A stretch of 64,000 nt of DNA from Aquarana catesbeiana (taxonomy: Eukaryota > Chordata > Amphibia > Anura > Ranidae): contig NC_133324.1 in NCBI RefSeq assembly GCF_042186555.1, forward strand, positions 72,964,189-73,028,188. Direction: 5' to 3'. The position numbers were made by a program, and so were the translations under genes. The notes beneath the pieces are model-generated. The model saw only the letters and a program-made list of their open reading frames with translations. It did not search any database and had not been told where the DNA came from. Positions 1 to 12,379 of this stretch are shown here, piece after piece (the stretch's first letter is position 1; each line of letters begins with the position of its first letter).

Positions 1-259
1 CAAGCAGCTTGCTGAGTCAGCTCCGTGTGTCCATTCAGACATGGAACCCCGAGCCGGCCCTGTCCCTCTCTCCCCCGATCGGCTAACTGACTAACAGCAG
101 CGGAAGCCAATGGTGCCGCTGCAGTGTCTCAGCCAATCAGGAAGGAAAATATTGTATGTCTGAGACACTTCGCTGGAAAGAGGGACCTCAGATAAGCATT
201 AGGTAGGCTGCTGCACAGAATGCAATAAGATAAAAAAAACCTTCTGCCTTTACAACCCT
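1..259. repeat. Right part of a dispersed TTAA-flanked MITE-like repeat
   Basis: The sequence ends ctttacaacccttTAA at 247-263, the same terminal motif as the elements at 15290-15771 and 42823-43287. Its body (CAGACATGG, GTGTCTCAGCCAAT) resembles 6650-7126. The left end is outside the window. Confidence 0.5.
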
Positions 260-881
260 TTAAATCAGAAAGGTGAAAAGGACACCTAAGAGTAGAGAAC
301 GTTTGTACCGCGCTGACTGGGTCACATTGGGTGGCCCGCTAAATTTATATTAATCTTCTCTTTTACATGCAGAGCAAGCTGTCCAGCAAAAGTGGCAGTG
401 ACAGGGATAAACTAATGCCGGTAAAATTACTTACTCCAGTTTAGATCTCCCATTAAAAAAATAGATAAAATAAAAAAAAAAAAAAAAAGTTTCTGAAACC
501 ACGACAGCACTGCAGGCAGTCTTATAGTTTGCCCCAGCCATTGTCACTTTGCTGGTCAGCTTGGTCTGTAAGAAAATGTTTAGAAATATATAAAAGGCAA
601 AAAAAAAAAAAACAAAACACCAAGGATTTAAGTTGCCTACAGAGAATAAATGACTTGGCCCCCCATAGTATTCAGTGACCAAATGGTTGTCTAATGTAGT
701 GGTATCCAACTTAATGAATATGGGGACTTCAAGTGTGGCTCCCTCACAATGGTTTAGCGTACATAAATTGTGTGGTATTGCGCAAAAAAACATATGCCTT
801 ACTGTAGGTTACTGAAATGCATGGTAGCCTGTGTAATAATGTACGAGATAGAGATATTCATTCTAGCTCTCTCTCACAAAA

Positions 882-2431
882 GTGAGTACACCCCTCACAT
901 TTTTGTAAATATTTTATTCTATCTTTTTATGTGACAACACTGAAGAAATGACACTTTGCTACAATGTAAAGAAGTGAGTGTACAGCTTGTATAACAGTGT
1001 AAATTTGCTGTCCCCTCAAAATAATTCAACACACAGCCATTAATGTCTAAACCGCTGGCAACAAGAGTACACCCCTAAGTGAAAATGTCCAAATTGGGCC
1101 CAAAGTGTCAGTATGTTGTGTGACCACCATTATTTCCAGCACTGCCTTAACCTTCCTGGGCATGGAGTTCACCAGAGCTTCACAGGTTGCCACTGGAGTC
1201 CTCTTCTACTTCTCCATGATTACATCATGGAGCTGGTGGATGTTAGAGACCTTACGCTCCTCCATTTCAGAATGCCCCACAGATGCTCAATAGGGTTTAG
1301 GTCTGGAGACATGTTTGGCCAGTCCATCACCTTTACCCTCAACTTCTTTAGCAAGGCAGTGGTCATCATGGAGGTGTATTTAGAGTCGTTAAGTTGGAAT
1401 ACTGCCCTGCGGCCCAGTCTCTGAAGGGAAGAGATCATGCTCTGCTTCTGTATGTCAGTACATGTTGGCATTCATGGTTCCCTCAATGAACTGTAGCTCC
1501 CTAGTGGCGACAGCACTCATGCAGCCCCAGACCATCTTTGTACTCCTCACCTGGTTGCCGTACCACACACGCTTGACACCATCTGAACCAAATAAGTTTA
1601 TCTTGGTCTCATCAGACCACAGGACATGGCTCCAGTAATCCATGTCCTTAGTCTGCTTGTCTTCAGCAAACTGTTTGCGGGCTTCCTTGTGCATTATCTT
1701 TAGAAGAGGCTTCCTTCTGGGACGACAGTCATGCAGACCAATTTGATGCAGTGTGTGGCGTATGGTCTGAGCACTGACAGGCTGACCCCCCACCCCTTCA
1801 ACCTCTGCAGCAATGTTGGCAGCAGTCATACATCTATTTCCCAAAGACAACCTCTGGATATGATGCTGAGCACGTGTACTCAACCTCCTTGGTCGAACAT
1901 GACGAGGCCTATTCTGAGTGCAACCTGTCCTGTTTAACCGCTGTGTGGTCTTTGCCACTGTGCTGCAGCTCAGTTTTAAGGTCTTGGCAATCTTCTTATA
2001 GCATAGGCCATCTTTATGTAGAGCAACAATTCTTTTTTTCAGATCCTCAGAGAGTTCTTTGCCATGAGGTGCCATGTTGAACTTCCAGTGACCAGCATGG
2101 GAGAGTGAGAGCAATAACACCAAAATGTAACACACCTGATCCCCATTCACACCTGAGACCTTGTAACACTGAGTCACATGACACCGGGGAGGAAAAATGG
2201 CTAATTGGGCCCAATTTGGACATATTCACTTAGGGGTGTACTCACTTTTGTTGCCAGCAGTTTAGACATTAATGGCTGTGTGTTGAGTTATTTGGAGGGG
2301 ACAGCAAATCTACGTTGTTATACAAGCTGTACACTCACTACTTTACATTGTAGCAAAGTGAAAGTTCTTCAGTGTTGTCACATGAAAAGATACAATAAAA
2401 TATTTACACAAATGTGAGGGGTGTACTCATT
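882..2431 (-). mobile_element. Tc1/mariner element with long IR/DR termini
   Basis: Two inverted terminal repeats of about 220 bp flank a Tc1-type transposase. Each terminus contains the short direct repeat gagtacacccct twice: outer copies at about 885 and 2428, inner copies at 1065-1080 and 2228-2243. This is the IR/DR arrangement known from vertebrate Tc1 elements such as Sleeping Beauty. The outer end is followed on the right by a short (TA)n stretch, fitting the TA target preference. The terminal repeats have diverged, so the copy is old. Confidence 0.9.
1112..2075 (-). pseudogene. Tc1 transposase, inactivated
   Basis: The minus-strand frame starts MAPHGKELSEDLKKRIV at 2075, then shows the paired-type helix-turn-helix (YKKIAKTLKLSCSTV) and the basic RPRHVRPRRLS linker. 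The first catalytic Asp is in LWSDETKINLF. Damage: a deletion between VKRVWYG and MVWGCMS removes roughly 20 residues seen in relatives; a frameshift with stop lies at about 1455-1471; the second catalytic motif, normally QxDNDPKHT, reads FQLNDSKYT and has lost the catalytic Asp; and a further frameshift follows NPIEHLWGILK. The catalytic Glu is still readable. The protein cannot be active. Confidence 0.9.
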
Positions 2432-4056
2432 TATTTTAATATATATATATATATATATAAATATAATCACATCAATGGAGGGCATCCTGTGTGAGTTCAC
2501 CTTACAGATTTTTCTTAAAGGTGAACTTACCCTTTAAGGTTTCTTTGGTTTCTACGGTTGTGAGGTTGTTTTCATTATCTTGAGCTTTTATTGCAATTCT
2601 CTTTATAACTGATAATAAACATCAATCTATTTTGTAGACTGTATTTATACCTTATGCAAGTAAAAAAAAAAAAAAAATCACTAAAATTCAGAGGGACACT
2701 GCACTTTTTATGTAGTAAACGAAAATGTCATCAAGAGCACCTGACATATCTGGTGTGACCCTAGAACAAAATGGGGAGAGGATCAAATCAATTTGTTAAA
2801 AATATTAATAATCCTATTTTTCATGTTTTTCTTCATGGGGGCACTGAATCTGCTCTCTGAAGACCCGATTCAGACCTACCATGCATCAACAGATCACCTT
2901 CTCAGTGAACTACTGCTGACTGCAATCAGCCTCCAATAGATCATTACAGCAATGATCTACTGCTGCGAGAGAGACGGGACAGAGGTGCAACCACACTGCC
3001 CAAACCTCCATTCTAACAGGAAGTGTTGTGATGTCATTTCACTTCCAATGTGTGTATTATCCACTGCCAGGGCTCCTACGGAGCGCTCGGTATCAGGAGC
3101 AGAAGCTCAGGATTGATTCAGATCATAGGGTTAGTGCTAAACTACGGCTGTCACTGACAGCTGGTGGTTCTGGCACTAAAAAGCAACTGAAGCTGCCATC
3201 ACTCAGTGTGCAGCTCACCATTCTCCAGGCCTGATTAGAGGTCTGAAGCACAGCAAACCATACGTGAGGTGCAGGTGGGATGCATGTGGCCCAAAGGCAC
3301 TTGTTGGGTACCAAGGGTCTACTAAATGAAAGAGGCATGTACATTTACATTAGGTGAACAAAAACAAACATATTTGCTATATAGATGGGGTTTGGCATCT
3401 TGTGGGACAAGACTATAGTGATTATAAATCAACTAGATGTAAATAAAAAGGTCACATCAGGCAGTTTTAGAAAAAGGAAGAAGGCAATTGGCTGCTATAG
3501 CAAGCAGCAGCAGTCCCAAACTCTAGAAACACATTCTGTAGAGATCAGAGACATTCCTTACTGGATTCTCCTCTGTCTGCAGGATATAGAAAGAATAAAA
3601 TGTGTTGTATGAGCATAGGCTTTGTTCATTTGGAGGCTTTAAAAACAGATTTATTTCCTTTGTGAGAGATCTGAGCAGCTTTGCAAATCACTCTTAATCT
3701 TAAGCACATGCTATACCACTATAGACGATAAAGAGTTTCTACTGCTCTCAATATACAGTACTGCATAAAACACCAGTATAGACTGCTTGGGTGCTGGGTT
3801 TGTGCCCAACTAAAGAGCTGCATGGAGTATGTACCAGGTGTGTACAAGTGTCCTCCAACCCCCCTCATTCCAAAAATCACTTCATTAGGCTTACTGAACT
3901 AAGCAGGACTTCATACAAGCCTTGTTTGCTACTATAGGCCCAACACTTCATCAGATCCAAACTGCCCTTCTAGAATAGTTATTTTGCTTAATGGACTTCT
4001 CCTGCCCCCTTCCCATTGCTGGCTTGGCTGCATTTGCAGTGCAGGATGGGAATTTC
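2432..4056. other. FECH intron 8 sequence without recognised features
   Basis: A short (TA)n at 2438-2460 and A-runs near 2660 are visible. I recognise no exon, RNA gene or classified repeat here. The missing FECH exons 9-11 were searched for on the minus strand by motif and not found. Confidence 0.6.
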
Positions 4057-4124
4057 AGCCTAAAACTAAAATGTCTAAATCTACTTGCAGCCACAATCTA
4101 AGACTAACCTATCTAGCCCTGGAA

Positions 4125-4159
<35 letters not shown>

Positions 4160-4455
4160 CTATACATACGTTTTCTGAAGCTGCTCCGGTCTGCACTCCA
4201 TCGGCAGATGCTGCGTGCAAGAGACAGCCGACAGCGGTTGAGAAATGCTTGGGAAGTAACGTAGACTTACTATGGGGCCTCCGTTGACGGCTGCCTCCTC
4301 TGCTCCCGCCTCCACAGAGAAGCCGCCGCTGGCAGCTCAGCGACCGGAGCGGCTTTAGAAAAAAAGGTATGTATAGCGATTTCTTCTTTACAGGGCTAGA
4401 TAGGTTGGTCTTAGATTGTGGCTGCAAGTAGATTTAGAGATTTTAGTTTTAGGCT
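4057..4455. mobile_element. Fold-back MITE with about 65-bp inverted arms
   Basis: AGCCTAAAACTAAAAT at 4057 and its reverse complement ending at 4455 open arms of about 65 bp that stay complementary through the stretch GCCACAATCTAAGACTAACC and CTAGCCCTG. A poly-A tract and about 250 bp of unrelated sequence form the loop. There is no coding capacity. Confidence 0.7.
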
Positions 4456-4661
4456 CCATTCACACACACCTATGCGGTTTCCTTTTGAGTGTTTGTGCAG
4501 TGCTTTTATGCTTTTTTTTTTTTTTTTGGGCAAAATTTGTTGTGGGGCAGATAAAAAAAAAAAAAAAAAAAAAAACGCAAATCACCACAAAATCGCAGAA
4601 AAAAAAAAACTAACAAACCACTACATGCTTTTCTGCAGCTTCTGAGGCTGAACTATTTTAA

Positions 4662-5170
4662 AGAGAAGGTCCAGCCTGGGTGAAAAAAATAAATTAAAAA
4701 GTTAGCAGCTACAAATACTGTAGATCTTGACTTTTATAATAGGGAACTTACCTGTCGGCACCCCAGCAGATATTCGGATTGACTCCCGGGTGCTGCCGCA
4801 GCCATTCCTGTTAAGGGAACCCGGCAGTGAAGACTTCTACTTCTACTGCGCATGCTTGAAGCTCCCAGCGCTTTCTAATTGGCCCGGCGGCGGAGAAAGG
4901 AGGAGGAGGGGGGGGGGGGGGCGAAACTCCGGGAGATCGAGCCGGGGCCCTTACATTTTTTCAGTTACTTCCTGGTTTCCAGGTCTAGGCAAATAGTGTC
5001 ATACATCCCAGGAGTCTTCAGGAGGGGCTTTCTCAGCTAAGCATACCTTCCTGCCTGCATGCCTGAACTAAGGGCAGATAGAATCCAGGAAATTGATGCT
5101 ACATGAATCATCTGCCCTTACTCAAGATGGCCACAGCCAGATATGCTAGGGGGGTGTTTTTTAAAGTGAT
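4662..5170. repeat. Dispersed MITE-like repeat, same family as 45757-46237
   Basis: It follows TTAA at 4658-4661 and shares AGCAGCTACAAATACTG, ACTTACCTGTC, GCTGCCGC-GCCAT and an ACTGCGCATGC stretch with the element at 45.8 kb. The right end is uncertain. Confidence 0.45.
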
Positions 5171-5447
5171 TTCTAAGCAAAATAAAGCATTGAGACAGGG
5201 ATAGATGGGGGGAGCTTGCTTTAAACATTAAAAATGAATTTAACAGCATTTTTGCTTTGTGGTGCACAAATGCAGAGTAGTTCTGATTTAATAAGAGGTG
5301 GCCTTTATATGTACCTACATGGAGTTTGCGCGTACTTGTATGGGTTTCCTTTGGCTACTCCAGTTTCCTCCCACACGCCAAAGACATGCTGGTAGGTTAA
5401 TTGGCACTTCTCTAAATTGGCCCTAGTATGTGTATGAATGAATCTTA

Positions 5448-5842
5448 TGCCACGTACACACGACTGGACTTTACGGCATACTTGGTCCAGCAAACCTGAG
5501 TCCGTCGGACAATTCGATCGTGTGTGGGCTCCAGCTGACTTTTTTTTTTCTCAAAAGTTTGACGGACCTAGAAATGAAACATGTTTCAAATCTGTCCGAC
5601 GGACTCGAGTCCGGTCGAAAAGTCCGCTCGTCTGTATGCTAGTCCGACGGACAAAAACCGGCGCTAGGGCAGCTATTGGCTACTGGCTATGAACTTCCTT
5701 GTTTTAGTCCGGTCGTACGTCATCACGTACGAATCCGTCGGGCTTTGGTTGATCGTGTGTAGGCACGTCCGTTCATCGGAAAGTCCGTCGTAAAGTCCGC
5801 AGGACAAAGTCTGCCGTAAAGTCCGCTCGTGTGTACGCGGCA
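5448..5842. mobile_element. Palindromic PIF/Harbinger-like MITE, copy 1
   Basis: Ends TGCCACGTACACACGA and TCGTGTGTACGCGGCA are inverted repeats that extend with interruptions through many GTCCGTCGGAC-like words. The flanks are TTA at 5445-5447 and TTA at 5843-5845, a 3-bp TWA duplication typical of PIF/Harbinger insertions. A second copy is at 44099-44475. It is non-coding. Confidence 0.8.
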
Positions 5843-6189
5843 TTAGACAGGGACCTTATATTGTAAGCTCTATAAAGACAGGGACTGATGTGAATGTACA
5901 ATATATGTAAGAAGTTGCAATAAATGGTCAGCGATATAAAAATACCTGTAAAAAAAATAAAAACCTTGTTTTTTACATAGACATAGGTTTTGCTTTTTGT
6001 TTTTAATTATGGACTGCCTAAGGATCCTTGTATAAAGTGACAGTCTAGTGTGCTGAAATTAAAGTCCCATTTTGGAGTTGCTGTAGATAAAAGCTAGTCG
6101 TTTCTTCTTGCTGCAATAAAAACAAAATGACCAAAGTGCAGAGTACTGCGGCTCACAGTGCCGGCTCCCCGATTATCCACCAGACCTAC

Positions 6190-6297
6190 CTTGGATTGCC
6201 AGACCAGTCTGTAGGGGTTGGAAAAATTCAGTTTCTCCATGACTTTCTGCACAGTGGCTCCCACTTCTTGGGGGTACGGATCCCCTCGATTTACAAC
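6190..6297 (-). CDS. FECH: FECH exon 8: VVNRGDPYPQEV to LVWQSK
   Basis: The acceptor TTTGCAG precedes 36 codons encoding VVNRGDPYPQEV, a helix ATVQKVMEKLNFSN, and PYRLVWQSK, ending at the donor GTAGGT. Length and boundaries match the human exon, whose partner begins VGPMPW. Reading through the donor gives unrelated residues and ends the similarity, confirming the junction. No match to the next exon was seen to the left. Confidence 0.98.
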
Positions 6298-6649
6298 CTG
6301 CAAACAGAGAGAAAGGAGAAAGCAGACTGTGTAAAGTGGCAGATGAAATATCCTTCTGGATGGATGAGGCTGGGTGACACCATCTTTGTTCAGGTATCAT
6401 GTAATTCCTGGAATGAGATACCGCGGTGCAGAGATGGTACAGTCATGTAAATCCTGGTGCTTGTGTAGTTAATGGTTCTGTTTACAAACGTCTAACACAG
6501 CTCAGTCCCAGATACAGCCTTGCTACAAAGTTACACTCTCATAATTTAGGCAAATGAGACAGGGGAAATTATTTCTTCTGCCTGCAGCAGACTGATGACA
6601 TTATCTCAGCCTAGGAAAAAGACCCTGATTGAAGTTCAAAGACTGCCTT

Positions 6650-7126
6650 TTAAAAAACAAAAAAACTTTCCTTTAATATTTTTAACAAACATGTCATACT
6701 AACCTGCTCTGTGCAGTGGTTTTGCATAGAGCAGCCCCAATCCTCTTCTTTTTGGGTTCTCCTGGCCCCGCCCTCCTGCCAAGTGCCTCCATAGCAAACA
6801 GCTTGCAAAGGGGGCACCTGAGCAAGCTTGCTCCCGAGCTGCTGCTCTGCGTGTCTATTCAGACACAGAGCCACGGCTCAGCCCCACCCCCTCTTTCTTC
6901 CCACTGGCTCACTGGCTGTGATTGAAACCAGCTCCTGCTGCTGTCTCAGCCAATGACAAGAGAACGTCCCCAGAGATCCAAGTCTATCGTGCACATCACT
7001 GGATCAAGATGGGGCTCAAGTAAGTATTAGGGGGGCTGCTGCACAGGGAAGGTCTTTTACCTTCATGCATAGAATGCATAAGGGTAAAAAAAAAACAAAA
7101 AAAAAACGGGAGCCGTTAGAACCACT
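6650..7126. repeat. Dispersed TTAA-flanked repeat in FECH intron 7
   Basis: This copy has the layout of 1-259 and 15290-15771: CATACTAACCTGCTCTGTGCAG start, GC-rich centre with GTCTATTCAGACA, CAGCCAATGACA and AGTAAGTATTAGG, and an end CCACTTTAA (TTAA at 7127-7130). Confidence 0.5.
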
Positions 7127-7434
7127 TTAAAAGTGAAACTAAAGTCTTCAACCACAAACATTGCAAGCAGGAAGGCTTTTATTTCAGAAGTGACTCTGTA
7201 CGGCTCTTCTGCTATAAATGCTGCTCTCCTTCCTAGCAGCAATGTTTCTATTGAATGTACACCGAGCCATGCACAGCTTAGTGTACATTATTAGCGGTTT
7301 TGAAAAATTACACTGTTGCTGTGTATGGTGACTTGTTAGGAATGTATTCATGTTGTAAAAGGTAATAAAAAGGAAAAAAAACGCAAAAGTGAATCTGTAT
7401 CAAAGTAAACCCTGCAAGCCAGCATAGCTAATAG

Positions 7435-7465
<31 letters not shown>

Positions 7466-7530
7466 CAAGTGTTTGATATCCCCACATCTGCCTTCTTCCC
7501 GTTAGATGTTGAAGCACAGACTGTTTAGAC

Positions 7531-7688
7531 CAGGGGTCTCAAACTGACAGCCCTCCAGCTGTTGCAAAACTACAAGTCCCATGAGGCATTGCAAGGCTGA
7601 CCGTTACAAGCATGACTCTCACAGGCAGAGGCATGATGGGACTTGTAGTTTTGCAACTGCTGAAAGGGCAGCCAGCTTGAGACCCCTG
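7531..7688. mobile_element. hAT-type fold-back MITE, copy 1
   Basis: Termini CAGGGGTCTCAA and its complement enclose a near-palindrome with ACTACAAGTCCCAT. The 8-bp flanks GTTTAGAC (7523-7530) and GTTCAGAC (7689-7696) differ at one base, an aged 8-bp duplication as made by hAT transposases. The same family occurs at 23051-23204 and 26228-26383. Confidence 0.75.
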
Positions 7689-8344
7689 GTTCAGACTGAA
7701 GAAGGCAGGAGCAGAGGTAACAAAAAACTTTGACCTTGGAGCAGGAAGTGTCAGGAAGTGTCATCTGCATATGAATTGTTGGAACCTCTTAAAAAAGGTA
7801 CATTTCCACCAAAATCTTACTTCGCTTTTCACTTCTACGTAATGTTAAAAAATAATTATACTCACCTCGGATTGATGCTGCATCTGTCTTCCGCTGGCTC
7901 TGCAGTGGGAACTGAGCGATCTAACACCACTGATTGCTCAGTTCTCCCCCTCTGCTCTGAGCAGAGAGCAGTGACTGTCAGTCTGCGGCTCACTGTTTTA
8001 CCCTCCAGCTCTCTGTGGAGTGCTGGGCATGGGAGGGGCAGGAACGGCTGAGTGACGTCAGCTGACGTGGGCTTTAGCTCGCTGTCAGCTGAAAACGTGT
8101 CACAGGAGTGCAGAATGCACTACAGTCATGTGATCCATAGAAGTATAGCCACAAAAGCTTTGGTCCCAATTCTCCTTTAAAGATAAATATTTCCCATAAT
8201 TATCCCTTCCTGTACTGGACTAGCAGATTTCATTATCAATTGTAAACTAGAAGTGCACACTACATTGTATGTTCTAACAAAATGTTAAAGTTCTCAAGGC
8301 TTGAGTGGTACATTCAGAAAATTTTCCCTGCATTTGTCCCTTAA

Positions 8345-8830
8345 AGTGTTAGTAAAATCGGTCTGTATATGCAGTAAAGTGTGCTTGTTATATTCACTGT
8401 GGAACCTAAGGGGTTATTCCTCTGCATTGTGCTAAAAGGCTGTTTAAACCTGTCTTCTCTGAACCTTCCCAATCTTCCAATGTCCCCAACCTATCTCCTG
8501 ACAGTACAGCGCCTTTGGAGTCACTCTGCACATGCTCAGTTTGGTGTGTATTACTAGAGTGTTTTCTTTTTTTTTTGAGGGTACATGTGATTAGCACAGG
8601 GCCAATCAGCACTGTCCAGACAGAGGGTCAGGGATCCTGCAGCCTCATAAGACAGTCAGAGTAGAATGAAAACTCCTCCTACAAGCTTCAACCAGACACT
8701 TATGGAGGTACAAGACTGCTATATACTGCTGATAAGAAAAATATATTTACGAATATAACTGCATTTCCATGTTCTGTGTACTGTGGGAGACCAAATATAG
8801 TAAATGCAGGCTCCTGGGTTTAGCAAAACT
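8345..8830. repeat. TTAA-flanked dispersed repeat
   Basis: TTAA at 8341-8344 and 8831-8834 flank imperfect inverted ends (AGTGTTAGTAAAATC and the complement of GGGTTTAGCAAAACT). A second copy, inverted and interrupted, lies at 26650-27600, sharing CATGTTCTGTGTACTGTGGGA and ACTGAGCATGTGCA-type words. Confidence 0.6.
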
Positions 8831-8835
8831 TTAAC

Positions 8836-9399
8836 CCCTTCCCATCTCCACCTCCCGAGCCTTTAAGTGGATCGAAATGCCAGGAGGCAGAGGCAGGGAT
8901 TCAGATCACGCGAACGCTGTGATCAGTGATCACATGATCGAAAAGCACCTGATCGCAAGTATGCATCGGGATCTTTTTGTGACACTTCGGTTACTGTGCT
9001 GGCAGTGCGCAGGGAGTGTTCTCTCAGCACAGTATCACAGTGTACATATAGGCGCATATATGCGGCCGCTCTGCATTAAAGCCCACCCACCAAGAGGGCG
9101 CATAGATGCATGCGGCCGGAGGGAAGAGGTTAATTGCACATTACAAACTATTATGATGAATTTCAAGCTGCCTATAGAGTCCTATGTATAAACCTGCTCC
9201 AAATAGACTATTCTAAAAGTAAGATATATGTTTTAATACATGGGAATACGAACATATAACGAGGGGTTGTCAAATTTGTCTGCAATAGTTGAAATACACT
9301 TGAAGACACTCCGATAAGTGGAGATATGCATGTCGGGAAATCTCTCATACTAGAAAAGATATATGCTGGACTGATCGGGTCTATTATCCTACAGCCTCT

Positions 9400-9434
<35 letters not shown>

Positions 9435-9570
9435 GACCACTGGGTGGCAGTATAACAAAGTATTTTACTAAACAATTCCTAATAGTTTGTTATGGAACTA
9501 TTAAATTATAAACATCAGGCAGTACCCACACTCCCTGAGCACAAAATACAAGTCCTTCAAAAGTAAACAA
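8836..9570. other. Intron 7 sequence without recognised features
   Basis: It holds a poly-A run at about 9403-9432. No exon, RNA gene or named repeat was recognised. Confidence 0.5.
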
Positions 9571-9574
9571 TTAA

Positions 9575-10044
9575 AGTGGTTGTAAACCCTTACATGTACC
9601 CAGTGAAGAGACGGGCCTCTGGTGATACGCAGATGAAACAAATCCTCCTACATAAGTTGTACCTGTTCACCTGCAGTCTTCTCTACATTCAAAAGGCACA
9701 CATTTATAAAGCTTGTCTGAGCTTTCAGAAAACGGGGGGTGGAGAGCTGAGGTTTAGTTCTCAGTGAGGAGAGCTCTGAGAGCTGATTGGAGGGAGGGAC
9801 ACACCCACCATCCACATAGCACACAGAATCAGAGCTGAGGCTGTCAATCACAGGCTGTGTGCTGGAGCTCCATTCCCCTGCCACCATTTTTCTCTTGGTT
9901 TCAGGAAAACTTGTCAGAAGGGATTCATACTGGTAGAAGAGGAACGATGCAGAAGAGACACTTAGTGCTCTTACTTGAGACAAGTACACACACGCTAGAG
10001 GAATATGCTTTGTTCATATTTCATGTGTGAGGTTTACAACCACT
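9575..10044. mobile_element. MITE with perfect 14-bp TIR and TTAA duplication
   Basis: AGTGGTTGTAAACC at 9575 and its exact complement ending at 10044 are flanked by TTAA at 9571-9574 and 10045-10048. TTAA duplication with short TIRs is the signature of piggyBac-mobilised elements. There is no coding capacity. Confidence 0.8.
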
Positions 10045-10341
10045 TTAAAGTGTATGTTCATTCAGCGGCACAAAAAAAAAAAAAAAAAAGAACAGAAACT
10101 ATCCTGTCCAACAGACATAGCAGTACAAAGTTCTAGACCTACCTAACAGCAGCCAGGGCTCCCTGTTTTAAGCAATGCAGGCTGAAACCACATTTAAAAT
10201 GAGCTTCCAAAAACCTTCTGCAGCCAGCTATGCCTCTGTCTTCTCGTTATTTTTGAGACCAAACAGCCATTGGGCTGCACATGTGCAATGTGTACTTGTT
10301 CCATACGATGAGCTGCAACACTGCTACAGTCAGAGTCTCTA

Positions 10342-10342
<1 letters not shown>

Positions 10343-10408
<66 letters not shown>
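10343..10408. repeat. (AT)n microsatellite
   Basis: An uninterrupted AT dinucleotide tract of about 66 bases in FECH intron 7. Confidence 0.95.
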
Positions 10409-10414
<6 letters not shown>

Positions 10415-11086
10415 TTTCACTTTAGCAAAAGATGAACTTTTAAATGCATGTTTTTTGCAGTTTAAAAAAAAAAAATTTCAATAGGAGCCTGCAAAGTATT
10501 GCACCCACAATCAGCAGATGCAGTGTCAGGCAACTGCACAGTCTCCCTTTATCTTTCAGCCCATACCTCTGTACATGCTATCAGCTTGCAAGCTGGAGGT
10601 AGTGTGAATGAACTACGAGCGTAATAATCAGAATGTGTGTGGCCTATTCAAACTACAAGTCCACAGTGGCAGACAGGACTTGCAGTTTTCTCATTCACAG
10701 CTTCCTGTGAATGAAAGATGTGGCTGTGTGGGCAGCCATGCTTTTTTTCAAAATGTGAGAGTGGGTGCGGGGTTGGGGGAAGATCCCCCCCTATGGAGGC
10801 GGTTCACATATGTCCGGGGCGGCTGCGGAGCGCACTGCACAAAAACGCTGTGAGTCTTTGGCTCCATTTCAGGGCCAAATTCAGGCATAGAATCGGCCCT
10901 GATTCGTCCCTGAAACTGGGAACAGGGACGCACAGCGCTCCTGTGCTATCCGCAGCCCGGTATAGTGTGAACCCAGGCTAATGTGTAACATGCTCCAGAA
11001 CATGAACTTACCATTTAAAATACTGTATATAATATGGGAATATTGAAAAATAAAGTAATAAAAAGATAATAACTGAGAAGCCTTAC

Positions 11087-11185
11087 TGCCATTGGCAAAG
11101 AATGAGCAGAAAAGAGAATGACCACGTCTCCTCTCTTGTCTTCTGGAAACATATTCAGCTCTTTCTGGATATGGTCGGCAAAACA
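11087..11185 (-). CDS. FECH: FECH exon 7: catalytic histidine (FSAHSLP)
   Basis: These 33 codons read CFADHIQKELNMFPEDKR, then GDVVILFSAHSLPMA. The His of FSAHSLP is the invariant active-site histidine of ferrochelatases (human H263), needed for porphyrin metallation. The acceptor CATTTCAG and donor GTAAGG are good. The exon lies only about 63 bases from a long inverted repeat in intron 6 (11249-11733). Confidence 0.98.
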
Positions 11186-11248
11186 CTGAAATGACAAGCA
11201 GGGTGTTAATGATTTGCCTCTGATGACGCGCGCGCGCGCGTGTGTGTG

Positions 11249-11733
<485 letters not shown>

Positions 11734-12245
11734 CACACATAAAAAAAAAGTTGGTTGGTGCTTGTAAGAATACAATTAAAAAAGGGTCAGTAAACTTCCA
11801 GTGGGTTCCCCGCCTACTACAGGGGGTTATCTGCTTGTTTAGCCAGGATGATAATGAAAAGGTTGATATACTTCCCTTATTACTCGCTTTCACAAACTTA
11901 CTTGGTTCTGTGTGATCGATCGCCCGAGCCCCCTCCCCAATCTTTCAATGCCAGACCAGTCACAGCTCTCAGGCATTATCCTGCACAACGCAGGACCAGC
12001 AGTCCTGCAATGCACAACAGCACACCAAGGGCTCACCCACATTCCGGAGCATCGGGAAGTGCGGGGATCACAAGCTGCTGGGGGAGCGAGGAATACGGCA
12101 TTAGTATTTTATTTGTCATCCTGTAGATAAAATGAACAGTTAACCCCTGCAGTGGGGAGGAGGACCCAGTGGAAGTGTAAATATCTTTTCCATGGGGTTC
12201 AGCTTTAAGCTAGAAGGTGAGATCAGCTTTGATGCTGCTGCGTAC

Positions 12246-12352
12246 CTGTATGAGGAGAGGGTGTGTTGGCCATCTATCGATTACGCTCCACTTCATTGTG
12301 GGTTGAACCCCCTTGGAATTATAGTACCGATAAATGGCATTCAAACTGCTAC
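12246..12352 (-). CDS. FECH: FECH exon 6: SSLNAIYRYYN to WPTHPLLIQ
   Basis: After the acceptor CACATAG the exon encodes GSSLNAIYRYYN, a variable SKGVQPTMK, and WSVIDRWPTHPLLIQ. The order and length (36 codons counting the split Gly) equal the human exon. SIDRW/VIDRW and WPTHxLLIQ are strongly conserved in animal ferrochelatases. The donor is GTACGC. The exon ends in phase 0. Confidence 0.97.
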
Positions 12353-12379
12353 CTATGTGGGGAATATTCAATAAAAAAA

